Positions 19,729 through 29,197 are shown, counted from the first letter of the stretch. The stretch: DNA of 64,000 bases from Cupriavidus numazuensis (GCF_905397435.1 NZ_CAJPVI010000019.1:1-64000); one strand, 5' to 3'. A program made the numbers and translations. Notes: generated by a model not told the origin, from the sequence alone.

Positions 19729-21063
19729 TCAGTGAAGCTTCACGCGCGGGCTGGTCTTGCTGCGCAGCCAGTGCGTCACCGTGTCGAGCCCCATGCCGAC
19801 CGCGCCATGCAGCGCCAGCACATGCATGCGGTAGAGCGAGGTGTACATGAAGCGCGCCATCAGCCCTTCGATGAACATCGAGCCGCCGATCAGCCCGCCC
19901 ATCAGGCTGCCCACCGCGCTGAAATGGCCGAGCGACACCAGCGAGCCGAAGTCCTTGAACGCGAATTCCGGCAACGGCTTGCCGGCCAGGCGCGCGCGCA
20001 GCGCATCGAACAGGAACGTCGCCTGCTGATGCGCGGCTTGCGCGCGCGGCGGCACGGCCGTCTGCTTTTCGGGCCACGCGCAGCTCGCGCAATCGCCGAA
20101 TGCGAAGATGTCCGGGTCGCCCTCGCTCTGCAGCGTGGGCCGCACCAGGATCTGGCCCTGCCGGCTGACCGGCAGGCCCAGCTTCGCCAGTACAGACGGC
20201 GCCGTGATGCCAGCCGCCCACACCGTCAGGTCGGCATCGATGCGCTTGCCGCTGGCGGTCAGCACGGCTTCAGTGGTCACCTCGGTTACGCGCTCGCTGG
20301 TGAAAACATCGACGTCAAGCTTGCGCAGCAGCTTGGCGGTTTCGGCCGAGACCCGTTCCGACAGCGCAGGCAGGATGCGCGGGCCGGCCTCGATCACATG
20401 GATGCGCACGTCGCGGCGCGGATCGAGGTTGTGCAGTCCGTAGGCATTGAGCACATGCGCGGTGTTGCGCAGCTCGGCCGACAATTCCACACCGGTCGCG
20501 CCTGCACCAATGATGGCCACGTCCACGCGCGGCCGCCCGTCTTCGCCGACACGCCCGCGCCCGTTCTGCGCGCGCACGCACGCTGCGATCAGACGGCGCC
20601 GGAAGCGCTCTGCCTGTGCGACCGTATCGAGTGCGATCGCATTTTCTGCCGCGCCCGGCACGCCGAAGAAATGCGTCACGCAGCCGATCGCCAGCACCAG
20701 CGTGTCATACGGAAGCTCGCGCGCCGGCAACAGTTCCGCACCGTCGGGATCCATGCACGGCGCGACCGAGATCGTCTTGCGTTCGCGGTCGATGCCGGTC
20801 AGTTCGCCCTGCTGGAACTCGAAGTGATGCCAGCGCGCCTGCGCCACGTATTCGAGCTGGTGCGTGTTGGGATCCATGCTGCCCGCGGCAACTTCATGCA
20901 GCAGCGGTTTCCAGATATGCGTGGGCAAGCGGTCCACGAGCACCACTTGCGCGGTGCCCTTCTTGCCGAGCTTGTCGCCCAGCCGTGTCACCAGTTCCAG
21001 TCCTCCTGCCCCGCCCCCTACAACGACGATGCGATGCGCCCTGCCGTTTGCTCCTGTGGTCAT
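19729..21063 (-). CDS. ndh: Type II NADH:quinone oxidoreductase (NDH-2)
   Basis: Single-subunit, non-proton-pumping NADH dehydrogenase feeding the quinone pool. 444 residues. FAD site RIVVVGGGAGGLELVTRLGD at the N-terminus; the quinone-pocket segment HIWKPLLHEVAAGSMDPN near 50; the NADH Rossmann motif VAIIGAGATGVELSAELRN near 180; the second FAD motif IFAFGDCASC near 315. The C-terminal ~60 residues contain amphipathic helices (LYRMHVLALHGAVGMG) that would anchor it to the inner membrane. It starts 214 bp beyond the polA stop, on the same strand. Confidence 0.93.
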   Translation of the reverse strand: MTTGANGRAHRIVVVGGGAGGLELVTRLGDKLGKKGTAQVVLVDRLPTHIWKPLLHEVAAGSMDPNTHQLEYVAQARWHHFEFQQGELTGIDRERKTISVAPCMDPDGAELLPARELPYDTLVLAIGCVTHFFGVPGAAENAIALDTVAQAERFRRRLIAACVRAQNGRGRVGEDGRPRVDVAIIGAGATGVELSAELRNTAHVLNAYGLHNLDPRRDVRIHVIEAGPRILPALSERVSAETAKLLRKLDVDVFTSERVTEVTTEAVLTASGKRIDADLTVWAAGITAPSVLAKLGLPVSRQGQILVRPTLQSEGDPDIFAFGDCASCAWPEKQTAVPPRAQAAHQQATFLFDALRARLAGKPLPEFAFKDFGSLVSLGHFSAVGSLMGGLIGGSMFIEGLMARFMYTSLYRMHVLALHGAVGMGLDTVTHWLRSKTSPRVKLH

Positions 21064-21228
21064 GGTCTACCCGATGCTTTTATTGCTGAGAAACGCTGGC
21101 CGTTAGGCATTTGCCCCCAGTTTGCTGCATCGCAGCAGCTGAAGCAAGACAGCAATCACCGATTCAGCAGTCGCTTCATTCCATACGCCAAGTATGTGAA
21201 AACAAAGGGTTCCGGGGCATGCAGATGA

Positions 21229-21254
21229 ATACGGCCGGGTACTCCCGGCCGTAT
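21229..21254 (-). terminator. Hairpin downstream of polA
   Basis: ATACGGCCGGG-tact-CCCGGCCGTAT, a perfect 11-bp stem 24 bases past the polA stop. It lacks a T-run, so efficiency is uncertain. It separates polA from ndh. Confidence 0.65.
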
Positions 21255-21277
21255 GTTCATATTGCACCTGGCGATGG

Positions 21278-24112
21278 TCAGTGGGCTTCTTCCCAGTTCG
21301 CGCCACTGCCGACTTCTGCAACCAGCGGAACACGCAATTGCGCTACCGAACACATCAACTCGGGCAACCTGGTCTTGACCACGTCCAGTTCGTCCTGCGG
21401 CACTTCGAGCACCAGTTCATCGTGCACCTGCATGATCTGGCGCGTCTGCAGCTTGTCGCGTTCGAGCCAGCCCTGCACGGCGATCATCGACAGCTTGATC
21501 AGGTCCGCCGCCGTGCCCTGCATCGGCGCGTTGATGGCCGCACGCTCGGCCGCCTGGCGGCGCGGGCCGCTGCCGCCGTTGATGTCCGGCAGCCACAGGC
21601 GCCGGCCGAACACGGTTTCGACATAGCCCTGCTCGCGCGCGGTCTGCCGCGTCTCTTCCATGTAGTGCGCGACGCCCGGGTAACGCATGAAGTAGCGGTC
21701 GATATAGTGCTTGGCCGCCTCGCGCTCGATGCCGAGGTTGCTCGCCAGGCCGAACGCGCTCATGCCATAGATCAGGCCGAAGTTGATGACCTTGGCGTAG
21801 CGGCGCTGCTCGCTGCTGACGGCCTCGCGTTCGACACCGAAGATCTCGGACGCGGTGGCGCGGTGGATATCCTCGCCATTCGCGAACGCGCGCAGCAGGT
21901 TCTCGTCGCCCGAGATGTGGGCCATGATGCGCAGCTCGATCTGCGAATAGTCGGCCGACACGATCACGCTGCCCGGCGACGCGATGAAGGCTTCGCGGAT
22001 GCGCCGGCCTTCTTCCGTACGCACAGGGATGTTCTGCAGGTTCGGCTCGGTCGACGCGAGACGGCCCGTCACTGCAGTGGCCTGGCCGTAGCTGGTATGG
22101 ACACGGCCCGTGTTCGGGTTGACCATCTTCGGCAGCTTGTCGGTGTAGGTCGACTTGAGCTTGGCGAGGCCGCGATAGTCGAGCAGCAGCTTCGGCAGCG
22201 GGTAATCCTCGGCCAGTTTCTGCAGCACCTCTTCGTCGGTCGACGGCGCACCGCTCGCGGTCTTCTTGACCACCGGCAGCTTCATCTGGTTGAACAGGAT
22301 CTCGCCGATCTGCTTGGGCGAACCGAGATTGAACGGCTGGCCCGCGGCATCGTACGCGGCCTGTTCCAGCGACAGCATGCGCTGGCCCAGTTCGGCGCTC
22401 TGGGCAGCGAGACGTTCCGCATCGATCAACACGCCGTTGCGCTCGATCTTCTGCAGCACCACGGACACCGGGATCTCGATCTCCTCGTACACGCGGCGCA
22501 GGCCCGCCGCGGCGCTCACCTGCGGGAACATCTTGCGGTGCAGGCGCAGCGTGACGTCGGCATCCTCGGCCGCGTATTCCGTGGCGCGCGCGAGGTCGAT
22601 CTGGTCGAAGCCGATCTGGCTCGCGCCCTTGCCGCAGACTTCTTCGTAGGTGATGGTCTTCAGGCTCAGCAGGCGCTCGGCCAGGCTGTCCATGCCGTGG
22701 TTGCGGTGCGAGGCCAGCACGTAGCTTTCCAGCATGGTGTCCTGCGCGATGCCGCGCATGGTCACGCCATGGTTGGCGAACACATGCATGTCGTACTTGA
22801 TGTTCTGGCCGAGCTTGGGCTTGCTGTCATCCTCGAGCCAGGCACGCATGCGTGCGAGCACGGCATCGCGCGAAAGCTGGCCGTTGTTGTCCATGCCGGC
22901 GACGTCGGGGCCGCGGTGACCGACAGGGATGTAACACGCCTCGCCCGGCTCCACGGACAGCGAGATGCCTACCAGTTGCGCGAGCATCGGATCGAGCGAC
23001 GTGGTCTCGGTGTCGATCGCCGTCAGCGGCGCGCTTTCGATACGCTGCATCCATGCTTCGAACGCGGCTTCGGTCGTCACCATCTCGTAGCGGATTTCGC
23101 TCGGCGCCGTGTCTTCAGCTGGCGCGGCGGCATCGGCATCCGGCGCAGACGATGTGGCGGCCGGCGCATCGAACAGTCCGCCTTGCGCGGGTGCAGCGGC
23201 AGCACGCGCCCGCGCCTGTGCACGCGCATCGGGAAGGCTCTCGCCGGTTGCCTCGCGCAGCCACGTCTTGAAGCCGTAGCGCGCGAAGAAGGCCACCAGC
23301 TTTTCCTTGTCCTCGCCGATTTCCCTGAGCGCGTGGAAATCCGCCACGGCCGCGCTGAGGTCGCAGTCGGTCTTGACGGTAACCAGTTCGCGCGCCTTGG
23401 GCAGCCAGTCCAGCGTATTGCGCAGGTTCTCGCCGACCACGCCCTTGATGCCCGCGGCGCCAGCCATGATGTTGTCGAGCGTGCCGTGTTCGGCCAGCCA
23501 TTTCACAGCGGTCTTCGGCCCGACCTTGGGCACGCCAGGCACGTTGTCGACCGTATCGCCGATCAGCGACAGATAGTCGACGATGCGCTCGGGCGGCACG
23601 CCGAACTTCGCATTCACGCCGGCCGGATCGAGCACTTCGCCGCTCATGGTGTTGACCAGGGTGACCTGGTCATTGACGAGCTGCGCCAGATCCTTGTCGC
23701 CGGTGGACACCACCGTGCGCACACCCTGCTCGCCGGCCTGCCTGGCGAGCGTGCCGATTACGTCGTCGGCCTCCACGCCTTCGACCACGACAATCGGCCA
23801 GCCCAGCGCGCGCACCGCTTCGTGGATCGGCTCGATCTGGCGGGCCAGATCCTCGGGCATCGACGGGCGGTGTTCCTTGTACGCGGGATACATCTCATCC
23901 CGGAACGTCTTGCCCTTGGCGTCGAACACGCAGGCGCTATACTCTGCCGGGTAATCGTTGCGCAGCTTGCGCAGCATATTGATCATGCCGTAGATTGCCC
24001 CTGTGGGCAGACCCTCACCATTCCTCAGGTCCGGCAGCGCGTGATAAGCGCGATACAAATAGCTCGATCCATCGACGAGCAAGAGTGTTTTTGGACTATC
24101 CGACATTCCCAT
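21278..24112 (-). CDS. polA: DNA polymerase I
   Basis: Gap-filling and Okazaki-fragment-processing polymerase. 944 residues from ATG 24112 (an ATG at 24106 is also possible). The N-terminal 5'-3' exonuclease (LLLVDGSSYLYRAYHALPDL to about 300) comes first. The proofreading exonuclease has all three motifs intact (AIDTETTSLD, NIKYDMHVF, YAAEDADVTL). The polymerase domain has SADYSQIELRIMAHISGDE (motif A), RRYAKVINFGLIYGMSAFG (motif B) and MQVHDELVLEVP (motif C). An Ala-rich linker near 295-340 joins the first two domains. Its start codon overlaps that of the divergent LOG gene within one CCATGG. The frame stays open for another 109 codons upstream, but that is the reverse of the LOG gene. Confidence 0.97.
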   Translation of the reverse strand: MGMSDSPKTLLLVDGSSYLYRAYHALPDLRNGEGLPTGAIYGMINMLRKLRNDYPAEYSACVFDAKGKTFRDEMYPAYKEHRPSMPEDLARQIEPIHEAVRALGWPIVVVEGVEADDVIGTLARQAGEQGVRTVVSTGDKDLAQLVNDQVTLVNTMSGEVLDPAGVNAKFGVPPERIVDYLSLIGDTVDNVPGVPKVGPKTAVKWLAEHGTLDNIMAGAAGIKGVVGENLRNTLDWLPKARELVTVKTDCDLSAAVADFHALREIGEDKEKLVAFFARYGFKTWLREATGESLPDARAQARARAAAAPAQGGLFDAPAATSSAPDADAAAPAEDTAPSEIRYEMVTTEAAFEAWMQRIESAPLTAIDTETTSLDPMLAQLVGISLSVEPGEACYIPVGHRGPDVAGMDNNGQLSRDAVLARMRAWLEDDSKPKLGQNIKYDMHVFANHGVTMRGIAQDTMLESYVLASHRNHGMDSLAERLLSLKTITYEEVCGKGASQIGFDQIDLARATEYAAEDADVTLRLHRKMFPQVSAAAGLRRVYEEIEIPVSVVLQKIERNGVLIDAERLAAQSAELGQRMLSLEQAAYDAAGQPFNLGSPKQIGEILFNQMKLPVVKKTASGAPSTDEEVLQKLAEDYPLPKLLLDYRGLAKLKSTYTDKLPKMVNPNTGRVHTSYGQATAVTGRLASTEPNLQNIPVRTEEGRRIREAFIASPGSVIVSADYSQIELRIMAHISGDENLLRAFANGEDIHRATASEIFGVEREAVSSEQRRYAKVINFGLIYGMSAFGLASNLGIEREAAKHYIDRYFMRYPGVAHYMEETRQTAREQGYVETVFGRRLWLPDINGGSGPRRQAAERAAINAPMQGTAADLIKLSMIAVQGWLERDKLQTRQIMQVHDELVLEVPQDELDVVKTRLPELMCSVAQLRVPLVAEVGSGANWEEAH

Positions 24113-25052
24113 GGACTCTAAATTGACTGGTGCTGCAGCAGGCGGTGCTCCGACCGCCCCCCTTGCCGACCCGGATGTTTCCGATATCTCCGGCGATACC
24201 GTACAACCCCCGCCGGAAGCTGCTTCCGAACACGCGGCTGCCGTTGCGCGTGCGGCCGATGCCGCCGCTGCCGGCAATCCCGCGCAGCCGCCCGCTGATG
24301 GCCCGACCGGGTCGCGCGCGAATCCGCGCAAGATGATTCCCAGCCTGCGTGCGCTGGCCGACGAAGACCGCGCGACTGCTAAGAAGGCGCGCGCCTCGTG
24401 GCAAATGTTCACGATTATGGCAGAGTTCATCGAGGCCACCGAGTACCTGTCGGAGATCCGGCCGGCAGTCTCGATCTACGGCAGCGCTCGCCTGCGCGAG
24501 GATTCGCCGTACTACCAGCGCACCATCGAAATCGCTCGGCTGTTCTCGGATGCCGGCTTTGCCGTGATTTCGGGCGGCGGCCCCGGCATCATGGAAGCGG
24601 CCAACAAGGGCGCGCACGCCGGCAAGTCGGCCAGCGTCGGCCTCAATATCGAACTGCCGCACGAACAGCAGGGCAATCCGTACCAGGACATTGCCATGCG
24701 CTTCCGCCATTTCTTCACGCGCAAGGTCACCTTCGTCAAGAATTCCGACGCTTTCATCGTCATGCCCGGCGGTTTCGGCACGCTCGACGAACTGGCCGAG
24801 GTGCTGACGCTCGTGCAGACCGGCAAGTCGCGTTCGGTGCCCGTGGTGATGTTCGGCAGCCGTTTCTGGAAAGGCCTGCTCGACTGGTTCCGCTTCACGC
24901 TGCTGCCGATGGGCCTGATCGCCGAGCACGACCTCGACCTGATGAAGATCGTCGACGAACCGCATGAAGTGCTCGAAGCGGTCTACGAGTACTACGAGCG
25001 CCGCGGTGGCGACAAGCCGATCCCGCCCAAGGAAGAAATGTTTTACCTGTAA
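24111..25052 (+). CDS. LOG family protein (TIGR00730, cytokinin-type nucleotide phosphoribohydrolase fold)
   Basis: 313 residues from ATG 24111; a later ATG at 24333 (MIPSLRALADEDR) would give 239. The first ~75 residues are Ala/Pro-rich and probably disordered. The core holds the LOG signatures SGGGPGIMEAANKGAHAGKS and PGGFGTLDELAEVLT, with catalytic Arg and Glu in place. Family members hydrolyse nucleoside 5'-monophosphates to base and ribose 5-phosphate; the bacterial role ranges from nucleotide salvage to cytokinin release. If the long form is correct, its ATG overlaps the polA ATG by two bases, so promoter and ribosome site lie inside polA. Confidence 0.9.
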   Translation: MDSKLTGAAAGGAPTAPLADPDVSDISGDTVQPPPEAASEHAAAVARAADAAAAGNPAQPPADGPTGSRANPRKMIPSLRALADEDRATAKKARASWQMFTIMAEFIEATEYLSEIRPAVSIYGSARLREDSPYYQRTIEIARLFSDAGFAVISGGGPGIMEAANKGAHAGKSASVGLNIELPHEQQGNPYQDIAMRFRHFFTRKVTFVKNSDAFIVMPGGFGTLDELAEVLTLVQTGKSRSVPVVMFGSRFWKGLLDWFRFTLLPMGLIAEHDLDLMKIVDEPHEVLEAVYEYYERRGGDKPIPPKEEMFYL

Positions 25053-25162
25053 GACAACAGCGGGAAGCAGGGTGCGGTCGGGGCGGTTTGGCAGCCGCCC
25101 TGCCCGGTGTTGCCGGGGTGCCCCACGGGCCACGGCAGCGGCCCGTTCGCGGCAGGAATTGC

Positions 25163-25168
25163 TAGAAT
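25163..25168 (+). promoter_or_regulatory. -10 box (TTGCTAGAAT) of the DUF2782 gene
   Basis: TTGCTAGAATGGG, plus strand, 106 bases upstream of ATG 25274 in the 221-bp gap after the LOG gene. No other signal was seen in that gap. Confidence 0.4.
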
Positions 25169-25273
25169 GGGAAGTATCCGCTTGCCAAGCCCGGCGCCAC
25201 CGGGTAGCAGCCAACGCCGCATTCCGCCGCGCAGCATGCCATCTCCCCCGGCTGCGCCGCACAGGAGCCCCTG

Positions 25274-25690
25274 ATGACCTCCCCCTCATTCCGGCCCGCC
25301 GAGCCTTCCGGCCCGGCGCCAGCAACCGCCAGGACACCGCGCCTGGCGCTGGCAGCCGCTGTGCTCGCCCTGGCCCTGCCCGGCCTGGCACTGGCGCAGC
25401 CCGCCGAGGAAAGCAACGCCCTGACCCAGCAGGAACTGAACCGCATCAACAACCAGCCGATCGCCCCGGCGGCCCAGACCCAGATCAACCAGCCGCGCCA
25501 GCCGAGCTTCCAGCTCAACGAACGCGACGGCACGCAGGTGCGCGAATACCGCGACAAGGGCCGGGCCACCGATATCCAAGTCAAGTCGGGGTTCGGCACC
25601 AAGTACCAGATGAGCAAACCGGAAGACAGCTCGCCCAAGATCCGCGAGCATGACGTCAATCGTGTGCCTTCCGTGAACCTGACGTTCTGA
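25274..25690 (+). CDS. DUF2782-type exported protein
   Basis: 138 residues. A signal peptide (hydrophobic LALAAAVLALALPGLALAQ, cleavage likely after ALAQ near residue 42) is preceded by an unusually long Pro/Ala-rich n-region. The mature part is Gln/Asn-rich, then holds the DUF2782-like block DGTQVREYRDKGRATDIQVK. DUF2782 genes sit beside polA and thrB in many beta- and gamma-proteobacteria, and so does this one. Function unknown. AGGAGCC lies before the ATG. The family call rests on that block and the neighbourhood. Confidence 0.75.
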   Translation: MTSPSFRPAEPSGPAPATARTPRLALAAAVLALALPGLALAQPAEESNALTQQELNRINNQPIAPAAQTQINQPRQPSFQLNERDGTQVREYRDKGRATDIQVKSGFGTKYQMSKPEDSSPKIREHDVNRVPSVNLTF

Positions 25691-25804
25691 TTCCGACTAC
25701 CCACGGCCCGGCATGACACCGGGCCGCGCCGGTCCTCCGGCAGTCTTGCCGCGGCGGCGGCCACCCTTGTGCCGCCGCTTTCCGTTCCGCATCACACAAC
25801 GAGT

Positions 25805-26797
25805 ATGGCCGTATTCACCACGGTCTCGCACGACGAGATCGCCAGCTGGCTGCTTGACTACGACCTTGGCGAAGTCCGCGAACTGCGCGGCATCGCCTCC
25901 GGCATCGAGAACAGCAACTTCTTCCTGACGACCGAGCAGGATGGCCGCACGCACGAGTACGTGCTGACCATCTTCGAGCGCCTCACGTTCGATCAGCTGC
26001 CCTACTACCTGCACCTGATGGCGCACCTTGCCGCGCGCGGCATCACCGTGCCCGCGCCGATCCCGGCGCGCGACGGCGAGATCCTGCGCGCGCTCAAGGG
26101 CAAGCCCGCGACCATCGTGACGCGCCTGCCCGGCGCCTCGCAGCTTGCGCCGGACGTCGAGCACTGCGCGGAAGTGGGCGACATGCTCGCGCGCATGCAC
26201 CTGGCCGGGCAGGACTACCCGCGCCAGCAGCCGAACCTGCGCAGCCTGCCCTGGTGGCAGCAGACCGAAGGCGAGATCGTGCCTTTCCTCGATGCGCAGC
26301 AGCGCACGCTGCTGCAGCAGGAGATCGCGCACCAGGCCGCCTTCTTCGGCAGCGCCGACTATGCGGCACTGCCGGGTGGCCCGTGCCACTGCGACCTGTT
26401 CCGCGACAACGCGCTGTTCGAAGAAGTCGGAGGCCACCATCGCCTGGGCGGCTTCTTCGATTTCTACTTCGCCGGCAACGACAAGTGGCTGTTCGACCTG
26501 GCCGTGACCGTCAACGACTGGTGCATCGACCTGGCCAGCGGCGAGCTGGACAACGCGCGGGCGCATGCGATGGTGCAGGCTTATCACGCGGCCAGGCCGC
26601 TCAGCGCGACGGAAGCCGCGCACTGGCCCGACATGCTGCGCGCGGGCGCGCTGCGCTTCTGGGTCTCGCGCCTGTGGGACTTCTACCTGCCGCGCGAAGC
26701 CGACATGCTCCAGCCGCACGACCCGACCCATTTCGAACGCATCCTGCGCCGGCGCCTTGCCATGACGGCCGACGCCGCCGCGCTTGCCTGGATCTAA
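25805..26797 (+). CDS. thrB: Homoserine kinase (APH-fold, ThrB type II)
   Basis: Phosphorylates L-homoserine in threonine synthesis. 330 residues from ATG 25805 ([20 protein letters not shown]). It belongs to the aminoglycoside-phosphotransferase-fold homoserine kinases of proteobacteria, not the GHMP type. Seen: [15 protein letters not shown] (nucleotide loop), the catalytic loop [14 protein letters not shown] near 200 with Asp and Asn, and the metal Asp in [20 protein letters not shown]. The membrane-protein gene starts 5 bp after the stop, so the two form a tight operon. Confidence 0.95.
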   Translation: MAVFTTVSHDEIASWLLDYDLGEVRELRGIASGIENSNFFLTTEQDGRTHEYVLTIFERLTFDQLPYYLHLMAHLAARGITVPAPIPARDGEILRALKGKPATIVTRLPGASQLAPDVEHCAEVGDMLARMHLAGQDYPRQQPNLRSLPWWQQTEGEIVPFLDAQQRTLLQQEIAHQAAFFGSADYAALPGGPCHCDLFRDNALFEEVGGHHRLGGFFDFYFAGNDKWLFDLAVTVNDWCIDLASGELDNARAHAMVQAYHAARPLSATEAAHWPDMLRAGALRFWVSRLWDFYLPREADMLQPHDPTHFERILRRRLAMTADAAALAWI

Positions 26798-26802
26798 TTG
26801 GT

Positions 26803-27591
26803 ATGCAACTACTGGAAGTCCCCGCCAAGGAAGGCTACGTCTGGTTCCGCCAGGGCATCTGGCTGTTCCGCAAGAACCCGCTGGCATTCCTGATGCTGCT
26901 GTTCATCTACCTGATCGCCGCGCAACTGGCCATCGTGGTGCCGCTGATCGGCATCATCGCGCTGCTGGTCGTCACGCCCGGCCTGTCGGTCGGCGTCATG
27001 ACGGCGTGCCGCGAAGTCATCCAGAACAAGCGCGTGTTGCCCACCATACTGTTAGCGGGATTCCGCACCAACGGCAAGGAAGCCACGCGCAACCTGCTGG
27101 TGCTCGGCGGCATCTATGCGGCACTGGTATTCCTGTTGAGCCTGATCGCCGGGGCGCTCGTCGACATGAGCGCGCTGCTGCCGATCCTGCTCAAGGAAGA
27201 AACGCTGACGGCCGAGGCCGTGCGCCAGCTCTACTATGCGCTGCTGATCGGCGCGCTGCTCTATACGCCGATCGCGATGATGTTCTGGTTCGCACCGCTG
27301 CTCGCGGCATGGCACGGCGTGCCGCCGGTCAAGGCGATGTTCTTCAGCTGGACCGCCTGCTGGCGCAACCGCGGGGCGTTCTTCACCTACGTGCTGCTGT
27401 TCGCGGTGCTGCTGGTGGCGATTCCGTTCTTCCTCGAAACCATCTTCAGCGCGTTCGGCGCCGAGACCGTGCTGTCGTTCCTGGTCACGCCGTATTCGCT
27501 GCTGATGCTGGCGATCCTGTACTGCTCGTTCTATGCGACGTACCGGGGGTGCTTCAATGTGGTGCCGGTGGAACAGGGTGCGCCTACCTGA
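26803..27591 (+). CDS. BPSS1780-type integral membrane protein
   Basis: 262 residues with about six hydrophobic helices (LAFLMLLFIYLIAAQLAIVV; LVLGGIYAALVFLLSLIAG; LLFAVLLVAIPFFLETIF and others). The N-terminal segment VPAKEGYVWFRQGIWLFRKN is the conserved opening of the BPSS1780 family of Burkholderiales. Function unknown. It directly follows thrB, as in related genomes, which points to co-transcription rather than to a role in threonine synthesis. Confidence 0.85.
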   Translation: MQLLEVPAKEGYVWFRQGIWLFRKNPLAFLMLLFIYLIAAQLAIVVPLIGIIALLVVTPGLSVGVMTACREVIQNKRVLPTILLAGFRTNGKEATRNLLVLGGIYAALVFLLSLIAGALVDMSALLPILLKEETLTAEAVRQLYYALLIGALLYTPIAMMFWFAPLLAAWHGVPPVKAMFFSWTACWRNRGAFFTYVLLFAVLLVAIPFFLETIFSAFGAETVLSFLVTPYSLLMLAILYCSFYATYRGCFNVVPVEQGAPT

Positions 27592-27606
27592 GCTGCATGT
27601 AAAAAA

Positions 27607-27625
27607 GGCCGGCGCAATGCCGGCC
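27607..27625 (-). terminator. GC hairpin with a minus-strand T-run
   Basis: GGCCGGC-gcaat-GCCGGCC; on the minus strand it is followed by TTTTTT, making it a classical terminator for transcripts coming from the MHS transporter gene. The same 19 bases recur at 27828-27846. Confidence 0.7.
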
Positions 27626-27661
27626 TCAGATTGCTGACAAGCTGGCGCACCAGATTGCTTG

Positions 27662-27703
27662 CTCCCCTCTCCCGCTTGCGGGAGAGGGGTTGGGGGAGAG
27701 GGC
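27662..27703 (+). repeat. CCCCTCTCCC palindromic intergenic repeat, copy 1
   Basis: CCCCTCTCCC-gcttgc-GGGAGAGGGG hairpin followed by TTGGGGGAGAGGGCAGG. A second, inverted copy lies at 27745-27787. Repeats of this type are widespread in intergenic DNA of many high-GC proteobacteria. Confidence 0.75.
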
Positions 27704-27744
27704 AGGCGCATGGCAAGCACCATGACGCCTCACTTCGTGGCAAC

Positions 27745-27787
27745 TCCTGCCCTCTCCCCCGCCCCTCTCCCATAATTGGGAGAGGGG
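27745..27787 (-). repeat. CCCCTCTCCC palindromic intergenic repeat, copy 2 (inverted)
   Basis: On the minus strand CCCCTCTCCC-aattat-GGGAGAGGGG is followed by CGGGGGAGAGGGCAGG. It matches copy 1 except in the loop and two positions after the hairpin, in opposite orientation. Together with the two GGCCGGC hairpins, the whole 280-bp gap between convergent genes is made of mirrored repeat units. Confidence 0.75.
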
Positions 27788-27827
27788 AGACAACATTCGC
27801 TGCTTTTGCCTTTTGCCAGCAACCTCA

Positions 27828-27846
27828 GGCCGGCGCAATGCCGGCC
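27828..27846 (+). terminator. GC hairpin, second copy
   Basis: GGCCGGC-gcaat-GCCGGCC, identical to 27607-27625 and followed on the plus strand by TTCTTGC. It lies 25 bases beyond the MHS transporter stop. Confidence 0.55.
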
Positions 27847-27871
27847 TTCTTGCACTGCTTCGACCCTTATC

Positions 27872-29197
27872 TCACTGAGAAGTCGTCAGCACCCCTTCCT
27901 GCCCGCGCGGTTGTCCCGCACGCGCATCGCGGCCAATCCACGCCGCCGACAACGCCGACACCACCCCGGCGAACACCACATACGCACAGATCTGCCACGG
28001 CTGGCCTCCGCCGGTCTTGAGCAGCGCCGTGGCTATGATCGGCGTGATGCCCGAAGCAAAGATCCCCGAGAACTGATAGACGAACGAGATCCCCGTATAG
28101 CGGACCTTCGCATCGAACAGCTCGCAAAACAGCGCGGCCTCGGGGCCATACACAGCGGCATAGAGAATGCCGAACGGCACCACGATCGACAGCCACACGA
28201 CCAGTGTGCTGTGGCCGCCATTGAGCATCAGCCAGAACGCGGGGAACGCCGAACATGCGGTCAGCAGCGAACCCCAGAAGTACACACGCGTGCGGCCAAT
28301 GCGATCGGATAGCGCGCCGAAGAACGGAATGAACGCGCACATCACGATCGCCGCCGCCATCACGCCGATCAGCGCATCGGTACGTGACATCTTGATGGTC
28401 TGAGTCAGGTAGCCGATCGAGAACACGCCGAAGATGTTGAAGAACACGCCGTCGATATAGCGCGCACCCATGCCCTTGAGGATATTGCCGGGATAGCGCT
28501 GGATCATGTCGACGAACGGAATGCGGGTCTCGGCATTGCGCTGCTTGACCGCGGCGAACTCCGGCGTTTCCTTGACGTTCAGGCGGATATACATGCCGAC
28601 GAATACCATCCCCGCCGAAACCAGGAAGGCCACGCGCCAGCCCCACGCCAGGAACTGCGCATCGGTCAGCGTGAGCGACAGCAGCGCGACCACGCCCGAT
28701 GCCAGGCACAAGCCGATCGACAGACCGATCTGCGGCAGCGACGCATAGAGGCCCTTCTTGCCCGCTGGTGCGTATTCGTACGCCATCAGCACCGCCCCGC
28801 CCCACTCGCCGCCAAGGCCGATGCCTTGGAGCACGCGCAGCAGCAACAACAGGATCGGCGCCCAGATACCGATGCTGTCGTACGTCGGCACCAGCCCGAT
28901 CAGGAACGTGGAGACACCCATGATCATCAGCGTGATCACCAGCATGCTCTTGCGCCCGATGCGGTCGCCGAAGTGGCCGAAGATCACGCCGCCGAGCGGG
29001 CGCGTGACAAAGCCGACGGCGAAGGTGGTGTAGGCCAGCATGGTGGCCACCAGAGGGTCGCTGACGGGGAAGTACAGCTTGTTGAAAACGATGCCGGCGA
29101 CGACGCCGTAGAGAAAAAAGTCATACCACTCGATGGTGGCGCCGATCAGCGACGCCGCTACGACCCTGCGGACGGCGCGTTCGTTGGTACCTGTCAT
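27872..29197 (-). CDS. MFS transporter, metabolite:H+ symporter (MHS) family
   Basis: 441 residues from ATG 29197 (MTGTNERAVRRVVAASLIGA). The opening TIEWYDFFLYGVVAGIVFNK is the MHS signature (as in ShiA, KgtP and ProP). Twelve helices are expected; the MFS loop motif HFGDRIGRKSMLV lies between TM2 and TM3. Such transporters take up organic acids, betaines or similar small polar compounds with protons. It follows the GMC oxidoreductase gene (127-bp gap with a strong inverted repeat), so it probably imports that enzyme's substrate. Confidence 0.92.
   Translation of the reverse strand: MTGTNERAVRRVVAASLIGATIEWYDFFLYGVVAGIVFNKLYFPVSDPLVATMLAYTTFAVGFVTRPLGGVIFGHFGDRIGRKSMLVITLMIMGVSTFLIGLVPTYDSIGIWAPILLLLLRVLQGIGLGGEWGGAVLMAYEYAPAGKKGLYASLPQIGLSIGLCLASGVVALLSLTLTDAQFLAWGWRVAFLVSAGMVFVGMYIRLNVKETPEFAAVKQRNAETRIPFVDMIQRYPGNILKGMGARYIDGVFFNIFGVFSIGYLTQTIKMSRTDALIGVMAAAIVMCAFIPFFGALSDRIGRTRVYFWGSLLTACSAFPAFWLMLNGGHSTLVVWLSIVVPFGILYAAVYGPEAALFCELFDAKVRYTGISFVYQFSGIFASGITPIIATALLKTGGGQPWQICAYVVFAGVVSALSAAWIGRDARAGQPRGQEGVLTTSQ

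Noticed and set aside
21281..24121. 946-codon open frame opposite polA
   Set aside because: Composition typical of a reverse-frame shadow; polA has all catalytic motifs in the other frame.
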